DNA from: Phaeoceros laevis
Taxonomy: Eukaryota; Anthocerotophyta; Anthocerotopsida; Notothyladales
DNA: 38,786 nucleotides
Assembly (NCBI GenBank): GCA_049999765.1
Contig: JBNGIQ010009384.1
Coordinates: forward strand, 46,969-85,754
Direction of reading: 5' to 3'
The notes beneath the pieces are model-generated. The model did not search any database and was not told the DNA's origin. It saw nothing but the letters and a program-made list of their open reading frames with translations. The first letter of the stretch is position 1; every line of letters starts with the position of its first letter. Both the position numbers and the translations under genes were made by a program. Of this stretch, positions 19,901 through 30,400 are shown one piece after another.

Positions 19901-22900
19901 ATCTATAACAATCATATATGTTCCCGAAATAGCACGTTGTATGAAAGGAGATTTTTATCTTTCCAAAGTTTTCTGGATTTAAGACGCCTCTATCATATAT
20001 GTGGGCATTCGCAGGTCGAAGCAAAGATAAATATGTTAGAAGCCCAGCTGAATGAAGCAGTGAAAAGGAAAGAAGATCTTGCGTCTCAAAAACGAGATTG
20101 TGAAGTTAAGCTAGAAAGGGCTGACAAGCTCATTGGAGGATTAGGAGGAGAAAGAGTGCGTTGGAATGAAACCATCGGTGATCTCACTCACAATCTAAGG
20201 CATGTAGTAGGCGATGTAATGATAGCAGCTGGAGCCATCGCATATAACGGGCCGTTCACGCCACCGTTCAGGCAGCGACTTAATGCTGAGTGGCTCAAGA
20301 TGATAGCTGACCTGAAGGTAATTCATTGTCACAGTGCAGCATTCTGCCGTGGTCTTACTGGAGTAAACGTGCACTGACCTTCTGAAATCTAATCAGCTTC
20401 CACATACTCCCAACTCGACTCTCCAATCAGTCCTGAAGGACCCGGTGAAGATGCGGTTGTGGAACATTGCAGGGTTGCCCAGTGATTCACTGAGTGAGGA
20501 CAACGGCATTGTGGTTTTCAAAGCTCGTCGCTGGCCTCTGATGATTGATCCGCAGGTATATGGTAGTAGATGGAAGTAAAACGTTTGGACTTGATCTCCT
20601 TATGTTACACAGTATTCCTACCTAACTGATGCCTTCTTCAGGGCCAAGCAAACAAGTGGATAAAGAACATGTACAAGGACACTGGACTTGATGTAATCAA
20701 GCTCGCAGAAAAGGACTACCTGCGTACTCTTGAAAACGGTGTCAGATTTGGTCGGGTAGTGCTTCTAGAAAACATTTTGGAAACCCTCGATCCTGCCCTG
20801 GAGCCTTTACTTTTGCAGCAAACCTTCAAACAAGGTGGTCAGGAGGTTATCAAAGTTGGTGACAACGTTATTCCCTACAATCATGACTTCAGGTTCTATA
20901 TCACGACCAAGCTTCGCAATCCCCACTATCCACCTGAGGTAAAAGTTGGTGCTCATAGTGTTCACAATCTTAAAATGCTTATACAAATGCGCTAGGTGAC
21001 ATCGTTCTGGATTTTGCAGGTCAGTGTAAAAGTAACGTTGCTGAATTTTTTCGTGACGACGGAAGGTCTCGAAGAACAGCTACTCGGCACTGTGGTCTCA
21101 AAAGAACGTCCAGACCTTTCAGATATGAAGAGTCAGCTAACAGTATCCAATGCAAACATGAAAAAAGAGTTGAAAGACATCGAATCCAGGATCCTGTTCT
21201 TGCTAGCAAATTCTAAAGTAACTTTCATGCTATCTTTCCTTCTGTTCTCTGTGCTTGATGCTAGTCATGTTGTGAACGCAGTCAAAGAGCCACGTGTGCA
21301 AATTGTGGTCATCGAAGGCACATCGTAATAAGACTACGTCACTGTCGTTTCCTGTCCTCAGGGGAATATTTTAGATGATGAGGTTCTTATCAACACCTTG
21401 TCGCAATCCAAAATTACATCCAATGAGATTATCATCAAGGTTGCAGAAGCTGAAAAGACAGAGAAGGCGATTGACGAAACCCGTGAGGTAACTCCACAGC
21501 CTGCTGTCGATGAAGATTATGTGGCTTCTTTTTCAAGCACGATATTGCAGTACTTCGGTCTCTGCAAGCAGAAGTAGAAAAATTCCTGTGTTGATTTTGT
21601 GTGCAGATATATCGTGCAGTTGCAAATAGAGCTTCCATTCTCTTTTTCTGCATATCAGACTTGGCACTTGTGGATCCTATGTACCAGTACAGTCTCATTT
21701 GGTACATCAACCTATTCACAAGAGCCATGGAAAATGCAGCGCAAGCACCAATTGTTGAGAAACGAATAGAAAACTTGAATGACTTTTTCACATATTCTTT
21801 GTATGTAAATGTCTGCCGCTCACTTTTCGAGAAACATAAGTTGATGTTCTCATTAATGCTCACCGTCAAGATTCTGCAGGTGTGTTCAGTGATCTTTGTA
21901 CCTTCAGTTTATGACCCACTTTTATCTGCCAACTAATATTGATTGAATAAGCTGTTTTGCTTGCTTCGTGTATGGTACCACAGGGAGCAGGCAAGGTTGA
22001 TCCAGTAGAATGGAGATTTTTGTTGGCCGGAGGTACATCGTCCACTATGTCCAAAGCAAACCCTGCACCTAGTTGGCTCACAGATAAGGTTCGTCCTTAG
22101 CCAGCGGGTGGCTGCAAGTGCTGCCGTTTTCCATGTTGGTCCTTTCAAATGAATGCCTGCTTGGCCTTAAAGAACAAAAACAATCTTGTTTGCAGAACTG
22201 GATACAAATTTTAAACCTCTCTCAGGTTCCCCTGTACGCCGGCATCGACACTCATGTTGCGTCTAACATAGCTTTCTACAAAAACTACTTCGACAGCTCG
22301 GATTCCCATAAGGAACCATTGCAAGGGGAGTGGAATGCCAAGCTAAACAACCTCCAAAAACTCATCTTCCTGAGGTGCCTGCGGGTTGATAAGGCTCTTT
22401 TAGCTATACAGGTGGACATTTACTCCCTCAACGATCAAATTCACGTTCCTTTCACACATACACTGGTGTAATTGTTGGGTTGCTGTCCGTAGGCCTTTGT
22501 GTCGGAGCAGCTGGGACAGAGGTTTATTGAGCCCCCTTCTTTCGATCTGTCCTCCTGTTATAAAGATGGTTCACCATCCTCCCCTCTCATCTTTGTCCTG
22601 TCCGCGGGGGCGGATCCCATGGCTGATCTGCTGAAACTTGCAGAGGACCTCCGGTTCACAAAGAAGTTTGAGAAGGTATTACGCATGTTGCCGATGCTAC
22701 TTTTTCCGTAGAAAGCAAAGTCTGTTAGGTTGGATGAAATTCAAAGCCTAAGTATGATTGTATCAGGTATCCCTGGGTCAAGGGCAAGGTCCTAAGGCTG
22801 AGAAGCTGCTGACTATGGGCATGGAGCGTGGGATGTGGGTTTGCCTTCAAAACTGTCATTTATCCCAATCTTGGATGCCCTCACTTGAGCGAATTGTCGA

Positions 22901-24971
22901 TCAGATCGATCCTGATAAGGTGAGTTACTTTCTGGGCTTCCGTAATAAATTTGAGATAACTACTGTGGCATCGACCTTACTATCTCCTACAGGTACATAA
23001 AGACTTCAGGCTCTGGTTAACAAGCATGCCCAGCCCCGACTTTCCTATTTCCATATTGCAAAATGGTGTGAAGATGACACTTGAACCCCCTAAGGGATTA
23101 AGATCAAACCTTCTCAGATCATATGTGCGGTTCAGTGATAAAATACTGAATGACTGTGCCAAACCTGATGAATGGAAAAAGCTCGTCTTTGCTAGCTGCT
23201 TATTCCATGCCGTGATACAAGAGAGACGGAAGTTCGGTCCTCTGGGTTGGAATATTCGATATGAATTTACAGATGGTGATCTTAGCGTATGTCAGACACA
23301 GATCCGCATGTTCCTTAACGAGTATGATGACATACCATACAAGGTACTGTTTGCTATGCATCACCGAAATCATTGGAATCACACACGCCTTGCCTGCTGG
23401 ATGACCTCCTAAGTTCAACTGTTCGGAAAACGCAGGTCATACGATTTCTGTGCGGAGAGATTAACTATGGGGGGCGTGTCACCGATGACAAGGATAGACG
23501 ACTGATCAATACTCTCCTACTCACATTTATTTGCCCCGAGGTGCGCTCATTATTTGATCTCTCTTGCTTGGCTGTCAGTGTGTGTTCCAGTTGGTAACTC
23601 TATCCCTGCCGTGACCCCAGGCCATTACTGAGGCCAAGTACAAATTCAGTGAATCTGGAGTTTTTCATATGCCAGAGGCTACAAACTGCAATGCCTACGT
23701 CTCCTATGTCAAGGAGATACCCCTTGCACCCCGGCCAGAGATCTTTGGATTACACGAGAATGCAGACATCACTTGTGACCAGAACGAGTCCTACGATCTG
23801 TTTGCAACTGTGCTGTCTCTTCAGCCACGCGAGCAAACGAAGGGAGCAGGTGTGTGGAGACTAATTTGGAGAGAGCTGGTTCTAATTTTGTGCTGCAGTT
23901 GCTTGACTTGATTTCTACTGGCAGGTGGCATGTCAAGGGAGGAAATCATTGAGAAAGCTTGCAGAGATATGCTCGCCCTTGTGCCCCCAGCATTTGATGT
24001 GGAGTCCGTACTTCATCAATACCCTACCATGTATTCAGAGAGCATGAACACCGTTCTGACACAGGAATGCATCCGATTCAACGGCTTGTTGATAATAGTG
24101 AAGCAGTCCTTGCTCGACACCCTGAAGGCGCTGAAGGGAATTGTCGTCATGACTCCAGAACTTGAGATGCTGTGCAACAGCGTCTTCAACAATCAGGTGC
24201 TGTGGTATTCTGTTTTGGAAAGAAAGGTAGCCCTCTAAAATGTTGTAGCTGACACGCCCATTCATGCCGCAGGTTCCTGATCTGTGGGCAGGGAAAGCAT
24301 ACCCATCATTGAAGCCTTTGTCTGCTTGGATGGCGGACCTTATAGAACGAGTCAAATTCATCAACAACTGGATCAGGAAAGGAGTGCCCCCCGTCTTCTG
24401 GATATCTGGCTTCTTCTTCCCTCAGGCATTTCTGACTGGCACGTTGCAAAATTTTGCCCGGAAGTACCAGTATCCCATTGATACTGTGAGCTTCGACTTC
24501 ATCTGCATGGATGATAAGGACTACAGGAGCATTACCAAGCAGCCCGACGATGGTTGCTTCATAAGAGGTTTGTATCTCGAAGGAGCTCGATGGGACTATG
24601 AGCGGCATGTGCTAACGGAATCAAGGGCCAAGGAGTTGTACACGGAATTGCCCATCATGTGGCTCAGGCCTCAGCAGTTCCGGAAGAAGCCCACCACAGG
24701 CATTTATGAGTGTCCTGTTTACAAAACGCTGCTGAGAGCAGGTATGTTCCTCTCGCTGGACAGAGAGTCAGCAGGGGCAAGCTCGTGTCCTCTCACAAAC
24801 GTCTTCTGATGAGGGCCAAGCTCTTGTCCTGATGTTCACTTCGTTTCAGGAACCCTCTCAACAACTGGACACTCAACAAATTTCGTGATGTACATGGAGC
24901 TACAGACAGACAAGTCCCAGGCCAAGTGGATCAATAGGGGCGTAGGGCTCTTCACAGCATTGGCTTACTAA
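6600..24971 (+). CDS. DNAH1: Axonemal inner-arm dynein heavy chain, DNAH1 type, 53 exons
   Basis: I joined 53 exons by splice sites and by continuous similarity to animal DNAH1. They give 12258 nt with no frame break, coding for 4085 residues (human DNAH1 has about 4265; the N-terminus here is shorter). The protein is a minus-end-directed ATPase motor of the single-headed inner arms of cilia and flagella; the likely Chlamydomonas counterpart is DHC2 (dynein d). Four P-loops are intact: GPAGTGKT at 1427 (AAA1), GPTGGGKT at 1708 (AAA2), GETGTGKT at 2054 (AAA3) and GVGGSGRQ at 2403 (AAA4). The AAA1 Walker B is CFDEFN at 1477. Start ATG 6600 is the best choice because exon 1 (phase 1) then fits exon 2; the next in-frame Met is 6784. 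The first two exons are the least certain. The product should act in sperm flagella. Exon coordinates are in the domain entries. Confidence 0.95.
7485..7584. other. Assembly gap (100 N) inside DNAH1 intron 4
   Basis: Exactly 100 N, the conventional placeholder for a gap of unknown size. It falls between exon 4 (ends 7450) and exon 5 (starts 7760), whose phases match, so it is probably all intron. A small extra exon of phase 2-2 inside the gap cannot be excluded. Confidence 0.95.
11110..13363 (+). other. DNAH1: DNAH1 exons 15-21: tail end and linker (residues 816-1356)
   Basis: Exons: 11110-11463, 11558-11821, 11901-12290, 12405-12632, 12726-12818, 12972-13133, 13232-13363. The linker is the mechanical element that swings over the AAA ring. 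Diagnostic stretches are [21 protein letters not shown], which opens exon 16, then [48 protein letters not shown] and [15 protein letters not shown]. All seven introns following these exons are phase 0. Confidence 0.95.
13496..15928 (+). other. DNAH1: DNAH1 exons 22-28: AAA1 and AAA2 (residues 1357-1944)
   Basis: Exons: 13496-13753, 13862-14130, 14237-14423, 14556-14843, 14991-15134, 15225-15416, 15503-15928. AAA1, the main ATPase site, has Walker [14 protein letters not shown] and Walker [14 protein letters not shown]2 has GPTGGGKT and [16 protein letters not shown], followed by the [19 protein letters not shown] segment typical of dyneins. The exon 22 acceptor is set at 13496, not the earlier AG at 13480, because this gives the length expected from animal DNAH1. 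Confidence 0.97.
16042..17370 (+). other. DNAH1: DNAH1 exons 29-30: AAA3 (residues 1945-2347)
   Basis: Exons 16042-17088 and 17209-17370. Exon 29, at 1047 nt, is by far the largest in this gene and carries nearly all of AAA3: Walker [25 protein letters not shown], Walker [28 protein letters not shown] and [16 protein letters not shown]3 gates release from the microtubule. Both P-loop and Walker B residues are present. Confidence 0.97.
17473..18377 (+). other. DNAH1: DNAH1 exons 31-33: AAA4 (residues 2348-2585)
   Basis: Exons 17473-17709, 17813-17980 and 18069-18377. The AAA4 P-loop reads [13 protein letters not shown], with Arg in the usual Lys place, normal for dynein AAA4. TFLFSDTQI supplies Walker [20 protein letters not shown] and [15 protein letters not shown] are conserved dynein landmarks before the stalk. 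Confidence 0.96.
18501..20317 (+). other. DNAH1: DNAH1 exons 34-38: stalk and microtubule-binding domain (residues 2586-3000)
   Basis: Exons 18501-18851, 19041-19292, 19433-19597, 19688-19861 and 20015-20317. Charged heptad-type helices in exons 34-35 (coiled coil 1) and 37-38 (coiled coil 2) flank the microtubule-binding domain at about residues 2745-2865, which includes [12 protein letters not shown] and [21 protein letters not shown]. The exon 35 to 37 junctions therefore cut the microtubule-binding tip into three pieces. Confidence 0.93.
20397..24971 (+). other. DNAH1: DNAH1 exons 39-53: AAA5, AAA6 and C-terminal domain (residues 3001-4085)
   Basis: Exons: 20397-20555, 20642-20938, 21020-21217, 21362-21487, 21607-21879, 21984-22088, 22196-22411, 22493-22675, 22767-22919, 22993-23343, 23436-23540, 23621-23849, 23925-24196, 24273-24741, 24850-24971. 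Landmarks are [15 protein letters not shown] and [13 protein letters not shown] (AAA5), [13 protein letters not shown] and [20 protein letters not shown] (AAA6), then [20 protein letters not shown] and the usual ending [12 protein letters not shown]...GLFTALAY. Stop TAA is at 24969-24971. Confidence 0.96.
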
Positions 24972-25027
24972 CTTGGATCTCGCAACACGATACCAAAAGG
25001 GATGCGTCAGCGCTCAGCTGAACCGTC

Positions 25028-25033
25028 AATAAA
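25028..25033 (+). promoter_or_regulatory. Poly(A) signal AATAAA for DNAH1
   Basis: AATAAA lies 57 nt after the DNAH1 stop on the same strand, a fitting place for a polyadenylation signal. The rest of 24972-25517 (546 bp) is the shared 3' side of two convergent genes and holds no other gene I can see. Confidence 0.5.
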
Positions 25034-25517
25034 TTGCGGTCACCTGGGAAAGAAAGGTAGAACTCCCATGACACGCGAAGCCAGAGGCACACAAGGAAGA
25101 AAGGAACCGACACTTTGAGCTTTCATAAGTTTGTCAACGACAACATCGTCGAGGCTGACTTCTCGCAATTCTGGCCAAGCAGCAAATGCTGCATGGGACC
25201 GTTATCTCAGCAACTACCTACAAGCATAAAATCTAAGAGTCTGACCGTGATGCAAAATTCTCTGCAAATCTAAAACAAGTCCTGCACCTTCAAATGTCTT
25301 GCACATGCATGCGCTGGTCATTGGGTGAGACCAATCAATCAAACACAGAAGCTACCTGAAAATCTAGGAATAATAACACTGTACAGGCAGGAACTAGCCG
25401 AAAAATGCTCTACTATACACTCGGAGCTCACTTCACGTGATCGTAGAAATCAGACCTGGCCCCGAAGGACGCATTGGACTGTGAAAAATTGATGTCGCCT
25501 GTTGTCGTCAGCTAATC

Positions 25518-26819
25518 CTACATTGCAGTCAGCCCTGCTCCTTCAACCAGAGGCTCCTCCTTTGTAGCAACAGGTCCAGCAACTCCACCAGGGGCTGGTA
25601 ACACCTTCTCTTGCAAGCAAAAAAGGACAAGGCGCTGTAATGCCCCCACCTCCTCCAACCTGGCTTCCAGGTCTAAGCGCTGCACCCGCTGGATGCGCCG
25701 AAGCTCGTCCCGCTCCCGCAGCCAGAGGTCGGCAAAGTCGCAGTCCCGGCAAGCATCGAACCAGGGTCCTCCTGAGGTATAGTGGATGGCTCGGGGAAGC
25801 GGGGCTCCTGCAGACGGCGGGGTATGGTGTCCCACTAGGAAGTTCCAGGTGAAGGGCACGGCCCCGATGTCCTCGTCCTCCAGCCAGAGGAAGCGGTGGA
25901 GGAAGGCTCCGGTCTGGGAGTTCACAACGTCGGGTGTGAGCACCTGGTTCTTGGGATGGCTGCAGTTGTAGAGAACCATGGAGGACCAGTTCTTGCGCGG
26001 GTAGCACGTCTGCGGGACCCCGTCCATTTTGGTGGAGTTGCGAGGGGTATAATCATGCTGCACGCACATGAGCGCATACCGTTCGTCCGCCATCTCCGCC
26101 AGCCCCCTGACGTCTCCGGTGTAGAGGAAGTCGCAGTCGACGAAAATGGCCCAGCCTTCAAACCCCGCCAGGAAGGGAGTGAGGAAGCGCGTGAAGCTGA
26201 ACTCTGTGCTCTCCGTTGAGTCCCTCCCGCGGGTGTAGAGCCCAGCGGCTCGCAGCTCCGCCTGCCTGACCGGCACTACCTCCACCGGCAGAGTAGCGTG
26301 CTTGAGGATAGAGTATCTGCACACCTCGTAAGCCTCGTCCTCTCGCGGGTCGTACCCCACGAAAATCCTCAGGTTGCCGAGCTTCTTCCCGCCCTTGGTC
26401 ACCGCGGGGCCTCCCAATGCCTTCCCCTCCACCACAGATCCAGATCCGGCCTGCTCGATTGCTGCAGGAGACGCCCTGGCTGGCTCCGAACACAACACCG
26501 CCATGCTCAAGCCAAGGGCCGCCGCTGCGCACGCGGTCAAGGAAGAAGCAGCAGCACCAGCGTCGTTTGCTCTTGGTGTTGGTGAAGAATAAACAGCCCT
26601 GGCTGCTTCTGATCTTGCTGCTGAAGAGGACGAAGAAGAAGTTCTGCCACGGGAGCGGTGCGGCAAGAAGCCGAGAGCACCAAAACCAGCATTCCCTTCT
26701 GAAGCTTGTACTCCCTTCTGCACGGGAGGGGCTGACCGCAGTACGGCTCTCTGAGACAATTCGAGCAAAATTTTCGCAAACTGAGCCAGCGGCGCCCCGC
26801 ATTGTTGCCCTGGCGCCAT
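25518..26819 (-). CDS. GT8-like glycosyltransferase, plant CDI-type, intronless
   Basis: One minus-strand frame of 433 residues, using ATG at 26819. The frame stays open a further 25 codons upstream but with no ATG. Residues about 149-385 form a nucleotide-diphospho-sugar transferase fold: RIFVGYDPREDEAYEVCRYS, TESTEFSFTRFLTPFLAGFE, then FVDCDFLYTGD, whose DCD (228-230) is the DxD metal/UDP-sugar motif. LHRFLWLEDEDIG, FTWNFLVGH and AIHYTSGGPWF follow. These blocks match the plant protein annotated as CDI (cadmium-induced, At1g64980 type). The sugar and acceptor are unknown. The first 90 residues are Ser/Ala/Arg-rich, followed by a hydrophobic stretch at 92-111 and ARASPA. This could be a type II membrane anchor or a plastid/lumen targeting signal. 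The C-terminus is charged and helical. The CDS looks GC-richer than its neighbours. Confidence 0.85.
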   Translation of the reverse strand: MAPGQQCGAPLAQFAKILLELSQRAVLRSAPPVQKGVQASEGNAGFGALGFLPHRSRGRTSSSSSSAARSEAARAVYSSPTPRANDAGAAASSLTACAAAALGLSMAVLCSEPARASPAAIEQAGSGSVVEGKALGGPAVTKGGKKLGNLRIFVGYDPREDEAYEVCRYSILKHATLPVEVVPVRQAELRAAGLYTRGRDSTESTEFSFTRFLTPFLAGFEGWAIFVDCDFLYTGDVRGLAEMADERYALMCVQHDYTPRNSTKMDGVPQTCYPRKNWSSMVLYNCSHPKNQVLTPDVVNSQTGAFLHRFLWLEDEDIGAVPFTWNFLVGHHTPPSAGAPLPRAIHYTSGGPWFDACRDCDFADLWLRERDELRRIQRVQRLDLEARLEEVGALQRLVLFCLQEKVLPAPGGVAGPVATKEEPLVEGAGLTAM

Positions 26820-27488
26820 GGCCGATCTGCAGTGCTTCACCTCAATTGCCTGCTGCACAGCTGAAGAAGCAAGAGCGCGCGTAGAGCTTTGCACAGCAAT
26901 CCTGCATGCGGAAAAGATATGCAGACCTCAAGGATGCTTGAGGATCGTCTCCCCCTGAGCAGAATTTGAACTCCTCAGCCGATCAGAGAGGGGACCGATC
27001 TGGCTCAGGAGAACATGCGAAACATTTGCGCAAGAGAAAATGTGTTGATCAACGTTGATGTACCTTGTCCTTCTGCAGAGGCAGCAAGGAAATGAGACCA
27101 AGGCAGGCAATTGCGCAACACAGGCGAGCACAGCAGAAAATGATGGCTGGCAGCTGGCGGGAACGCTGTGACTGGCTGCTTGCCTCAACCGCCGTGCCTA
27201 TTTCCCCTCTCTACGGGCGAGGGGTTGCTCTACCGTTACCGACGCGTCACGGTCCTTAACTGTTCTTGCTTCCGCGAGACGTGAAGGACGGCGCTTGATG
27301 CTGTACTGCTTTTACCTACCGCTACTAGGGTAATTACTGAAGAGAACAACTCGACCTTTCGACGTACTAATATCGAACCACCACTTTGGTTGCTTCACAA
27401 CCTACGGATTGGGATTACATGAGTAGTGTGACCGTTGCTTTACAACCGATCGATTGAGATTACAGCATTGGTATGACCACAATGGTCG
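26820..27488. other. Intergenic: 5' flank of GT8 gene, 3' flank of ENGase gene
   Basis: No gene is seen in these 669 bp between two genes on the minus strand. The left part is the likely promoter and leader of the glycosyltransferase. The right part carries an imperfect tandem repeat (listed separately). No clear TATA box or poly(A) signal stands out. Confidence 0.5.
27390..27478. repeat. Imperfect 45-nt tandem repeat
   Basis: 27390-27433 (TTGCTTCACAACC...GTGTGACC) and 27435-27478 (TTGCTTTACAACC...GTATGACC) align along their length with scattered substitutions, a period of 45 nt. It lies directly after the ENGase stop codon and would fall in its 3' UTR. Confidence 0.75.
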
Positions 27489-30400
27489 CTACTTGAAAGG
27501 GACATCAACGGTCACCTTTGGAGCTTTGTTGAGATCCTCCCACCCTCCACACACGCAGAAGCGCTGCACAACAAAACCTACTCTTTTGCATCCTGGGCGA
27601 GTTTGAAGCTGGTGGACGAAGAAACAATTTACCTTGGCAACACCTAGAAACCGATGATCTCCTGCAGCTACGCTGGGGACCTCCAAATCATTGACGGATG
27701 TATCCTCCCAACTGTAAACCTTGCAATGCTCCAACTCACATCCCTGAGTTTTTGAATGAGTTTGATCACCGAACTTCCACACCAAATCGATGCTGAGATA
27801 GCTTTGATTTCGACCTGTTAGCAAGTCACAGGGAGCTGCGGTTATGCTGCAGTCAGCTGCGGTTGTGCTGCAGTCAGCTTCTGGCCACGTTGCAACTCTT
27901 ATATGACCCAGCAGGCCACTGTATGAAATCTCAGACCCCAGTTTAGAATACGATTCGTCATCCCCGGTTGTTGCCGAAGCCTCCCCTTCAGATGCCTCAG
28001 ATGCAGGTGGGGCACTGAGGAGGTGTTCGTACTTCTTCTTGAGAGCTGTATGGTAGGAGTCCTCTCCATGTATCAACGCGTGGATGTGGGTCACTTCACA
28101 AGCCCCCATCTCCAGGACATACTCTCTGACAGTCCATGAGTTGCCATCACTGGCAGGTTGCTTTCCGACCAGGTAGTCTGTTGAATTAGCAGGTGCCTTG
28201 ACAACGAAATTGAGATGATCTTTTGGGTTGACAAGCGACAAATTCTGCAAACCCGGCTCTGTGAGGAAGAAAGTCACCTTTCGACCGCTGATGAACTCAA
28301 CCTCCAGTGCAAGTGTCAGCTGGCTGCTGGGCTCAAGGGCCACCTGCCGTGACATCACGCAATGTTACCTTCTCTGCTGGAACGAGCGGAAAAGAAGAAC
28401 ATGGAAACAGTATCATAGCTGCATTCTGCAACGTTGTACGAAGAGAAAAGGGCCTTACTGAATACGAAACATGCAGATGACCCTTGGGTATTTGGAAACT
28501 TGAATGGTAGAGATTGATAATGGCCATATCTTCAATAGGCAACGTGCCAGATATCTTCACACAGGAGCCTCCAGAATAGACACTTTCTTGTTGGCTGGAG
28601 GGACAAAAAATGAAAAATGTACCTGCATATTCGATTAATACTCACTGTTCATCTCATCCAAACAACTAAGGCAAAGTTATTATCACGATCACCGAAGTTG
28701 CAGGTACACTACCTTACAAATACTTCCAAGCGATTGTTCACGGGATTCTGCAAAGTGTCAAAAAGCACCTGCGAATCATTTATCGGAGACCACATTGGAT
28801 TAGCATGCATTTGAATTAGACAAAGAGGCCTTGTACAACTCATTCTGAGAATGGAGATGATAGAAGAGTATGAGCGAATATGTTTGTCAACCTCAGACCC
28901 ACTCCCAGACAGACTTTCAGGACCAGGTTCCGGTTTTGTTCTTTCTTAGATAGCATCCTTAGCTGTGAGATAGTTGAAGGTACATGTTCATCGTTGTTGC
29001 ACGAAGTCAATTTCCTGCTCTTGTTTATATAGATACTACATGTGATTGCTGCAAACTTCCGCCTCCTATTAGCGCTGAAATTAACCACTTCCGCGTCTCC
29101 CGTGAGATTCCACTTTAGAATTATCACCAACCATTTGCAGCAATACCTGTAGATTTTGGCAGGAGAGATTGCTCCAGGGAGATCTGGAGACCCTGTGCCC
29201 TCCAACATATACTGAACAGCCAATACCCTAAGAGCAGACAGCAGAAAGCATCAAGTTGGCAATCGACGAGAAGCATACAATAAAATGGGACCTTTTTTTA
29301 CTTCAAAGAAGTGTTCCTAATTTACTTGATCGAAGTTGGAGAAGAAAGGCAGCTTGACAGGGTTGTGTCGCGCACGGGGCCAGCACGCCTTTATGGAGCC
29401 CCACCATCTGCAAAACACAAGGGTGAATACAGGTCACTACACCAACTGCTAGTCTCTTAGCGAAGAACTCTTCAAACCCAAGTCTTCCATGGGTACAAAC
29501 AGAGACCTGTCCTGTGCAGAGTGAAAATTAGGGCCTTGACCAGTCTCATAGACCCAGCCTGGAGCAAAAATTGCAGCTGACACCCCTGAGGCCCGTGCAA
29601 CTTGGAGAGCTAGGTCAGTCTGCATGGATCATTGATGAAGGTCTGTAAGAATGTTCTGCATATGTCTACATAACCAGGACATGATGATGATGGTTCTCAT
29701 TAACCGAGTAAAATACACTGAGTTTCAACATTCACCATCAGTCACCTGGAAGCCTCCGCCTCCGAATGTCTTTCTTCCAAATACATCGACACCCATATAC
29801 ACATCAAAGGCACGATCACCAGCGACCTTTGCGGAGTTCCTTGGAGAATCTATCTGCACATAAATCGATATCAAACCTGGCAAAGGGAAACAGGCTTCTA
29901 CTCAGGTGTCTCAGACGTTCAAGTAGAGTCCCTCGGAACCACTTAGATCCAGACTTGCATAAACAAAAAATGTGGAGAGGTGGACGAACCATCCAGGAAT
30001 AGTTGGTAAAAATCCCATCACAGAGATCAAAAAAGGGTTTATTTAACCCATTTAAACAATTTTGCCACACAAGCTGCCCCTGAATTGTTACAGCATCGTA
30101 CCTGGAAACATCCAAAAGAATAAACTCAATTTGCAATAGCAGTGTACAAACTTGGTAACCACGCAGAACTGACTGTTGTTCCAAATGCAAGCAGCCAATA
30201 TCTAGGCCCTTGATTTTAACCCCAACTAACTGTGTTGCACGAGCTGCCCACGTAAAAAGGATATGAGGAACGGTGCATACCAGATAACCAAAGAGCCAGG
30301 GACCATGGAGTGCATCATCCCAGTCACAAGCTGGATAAACTCGAGCAACAAGTTCATCTGATACCCATCTATCTGATTCTCAATATTAATCTGAAACAAA

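Noticed and set aside
26820-26894. Upstream extension of the GT8 gene
   Set aside because: The 25 extra codons begin at GTG and contain no ATG. ATG 26819 is the first plausible start.
28840-29146. Minus-strand frame continuing ENGase exon 9
   Set aside because: It is read-through of intron 9. The family sequence resumes in the micro-exon at 28713-28768 and at SVYSGG in exon 11.
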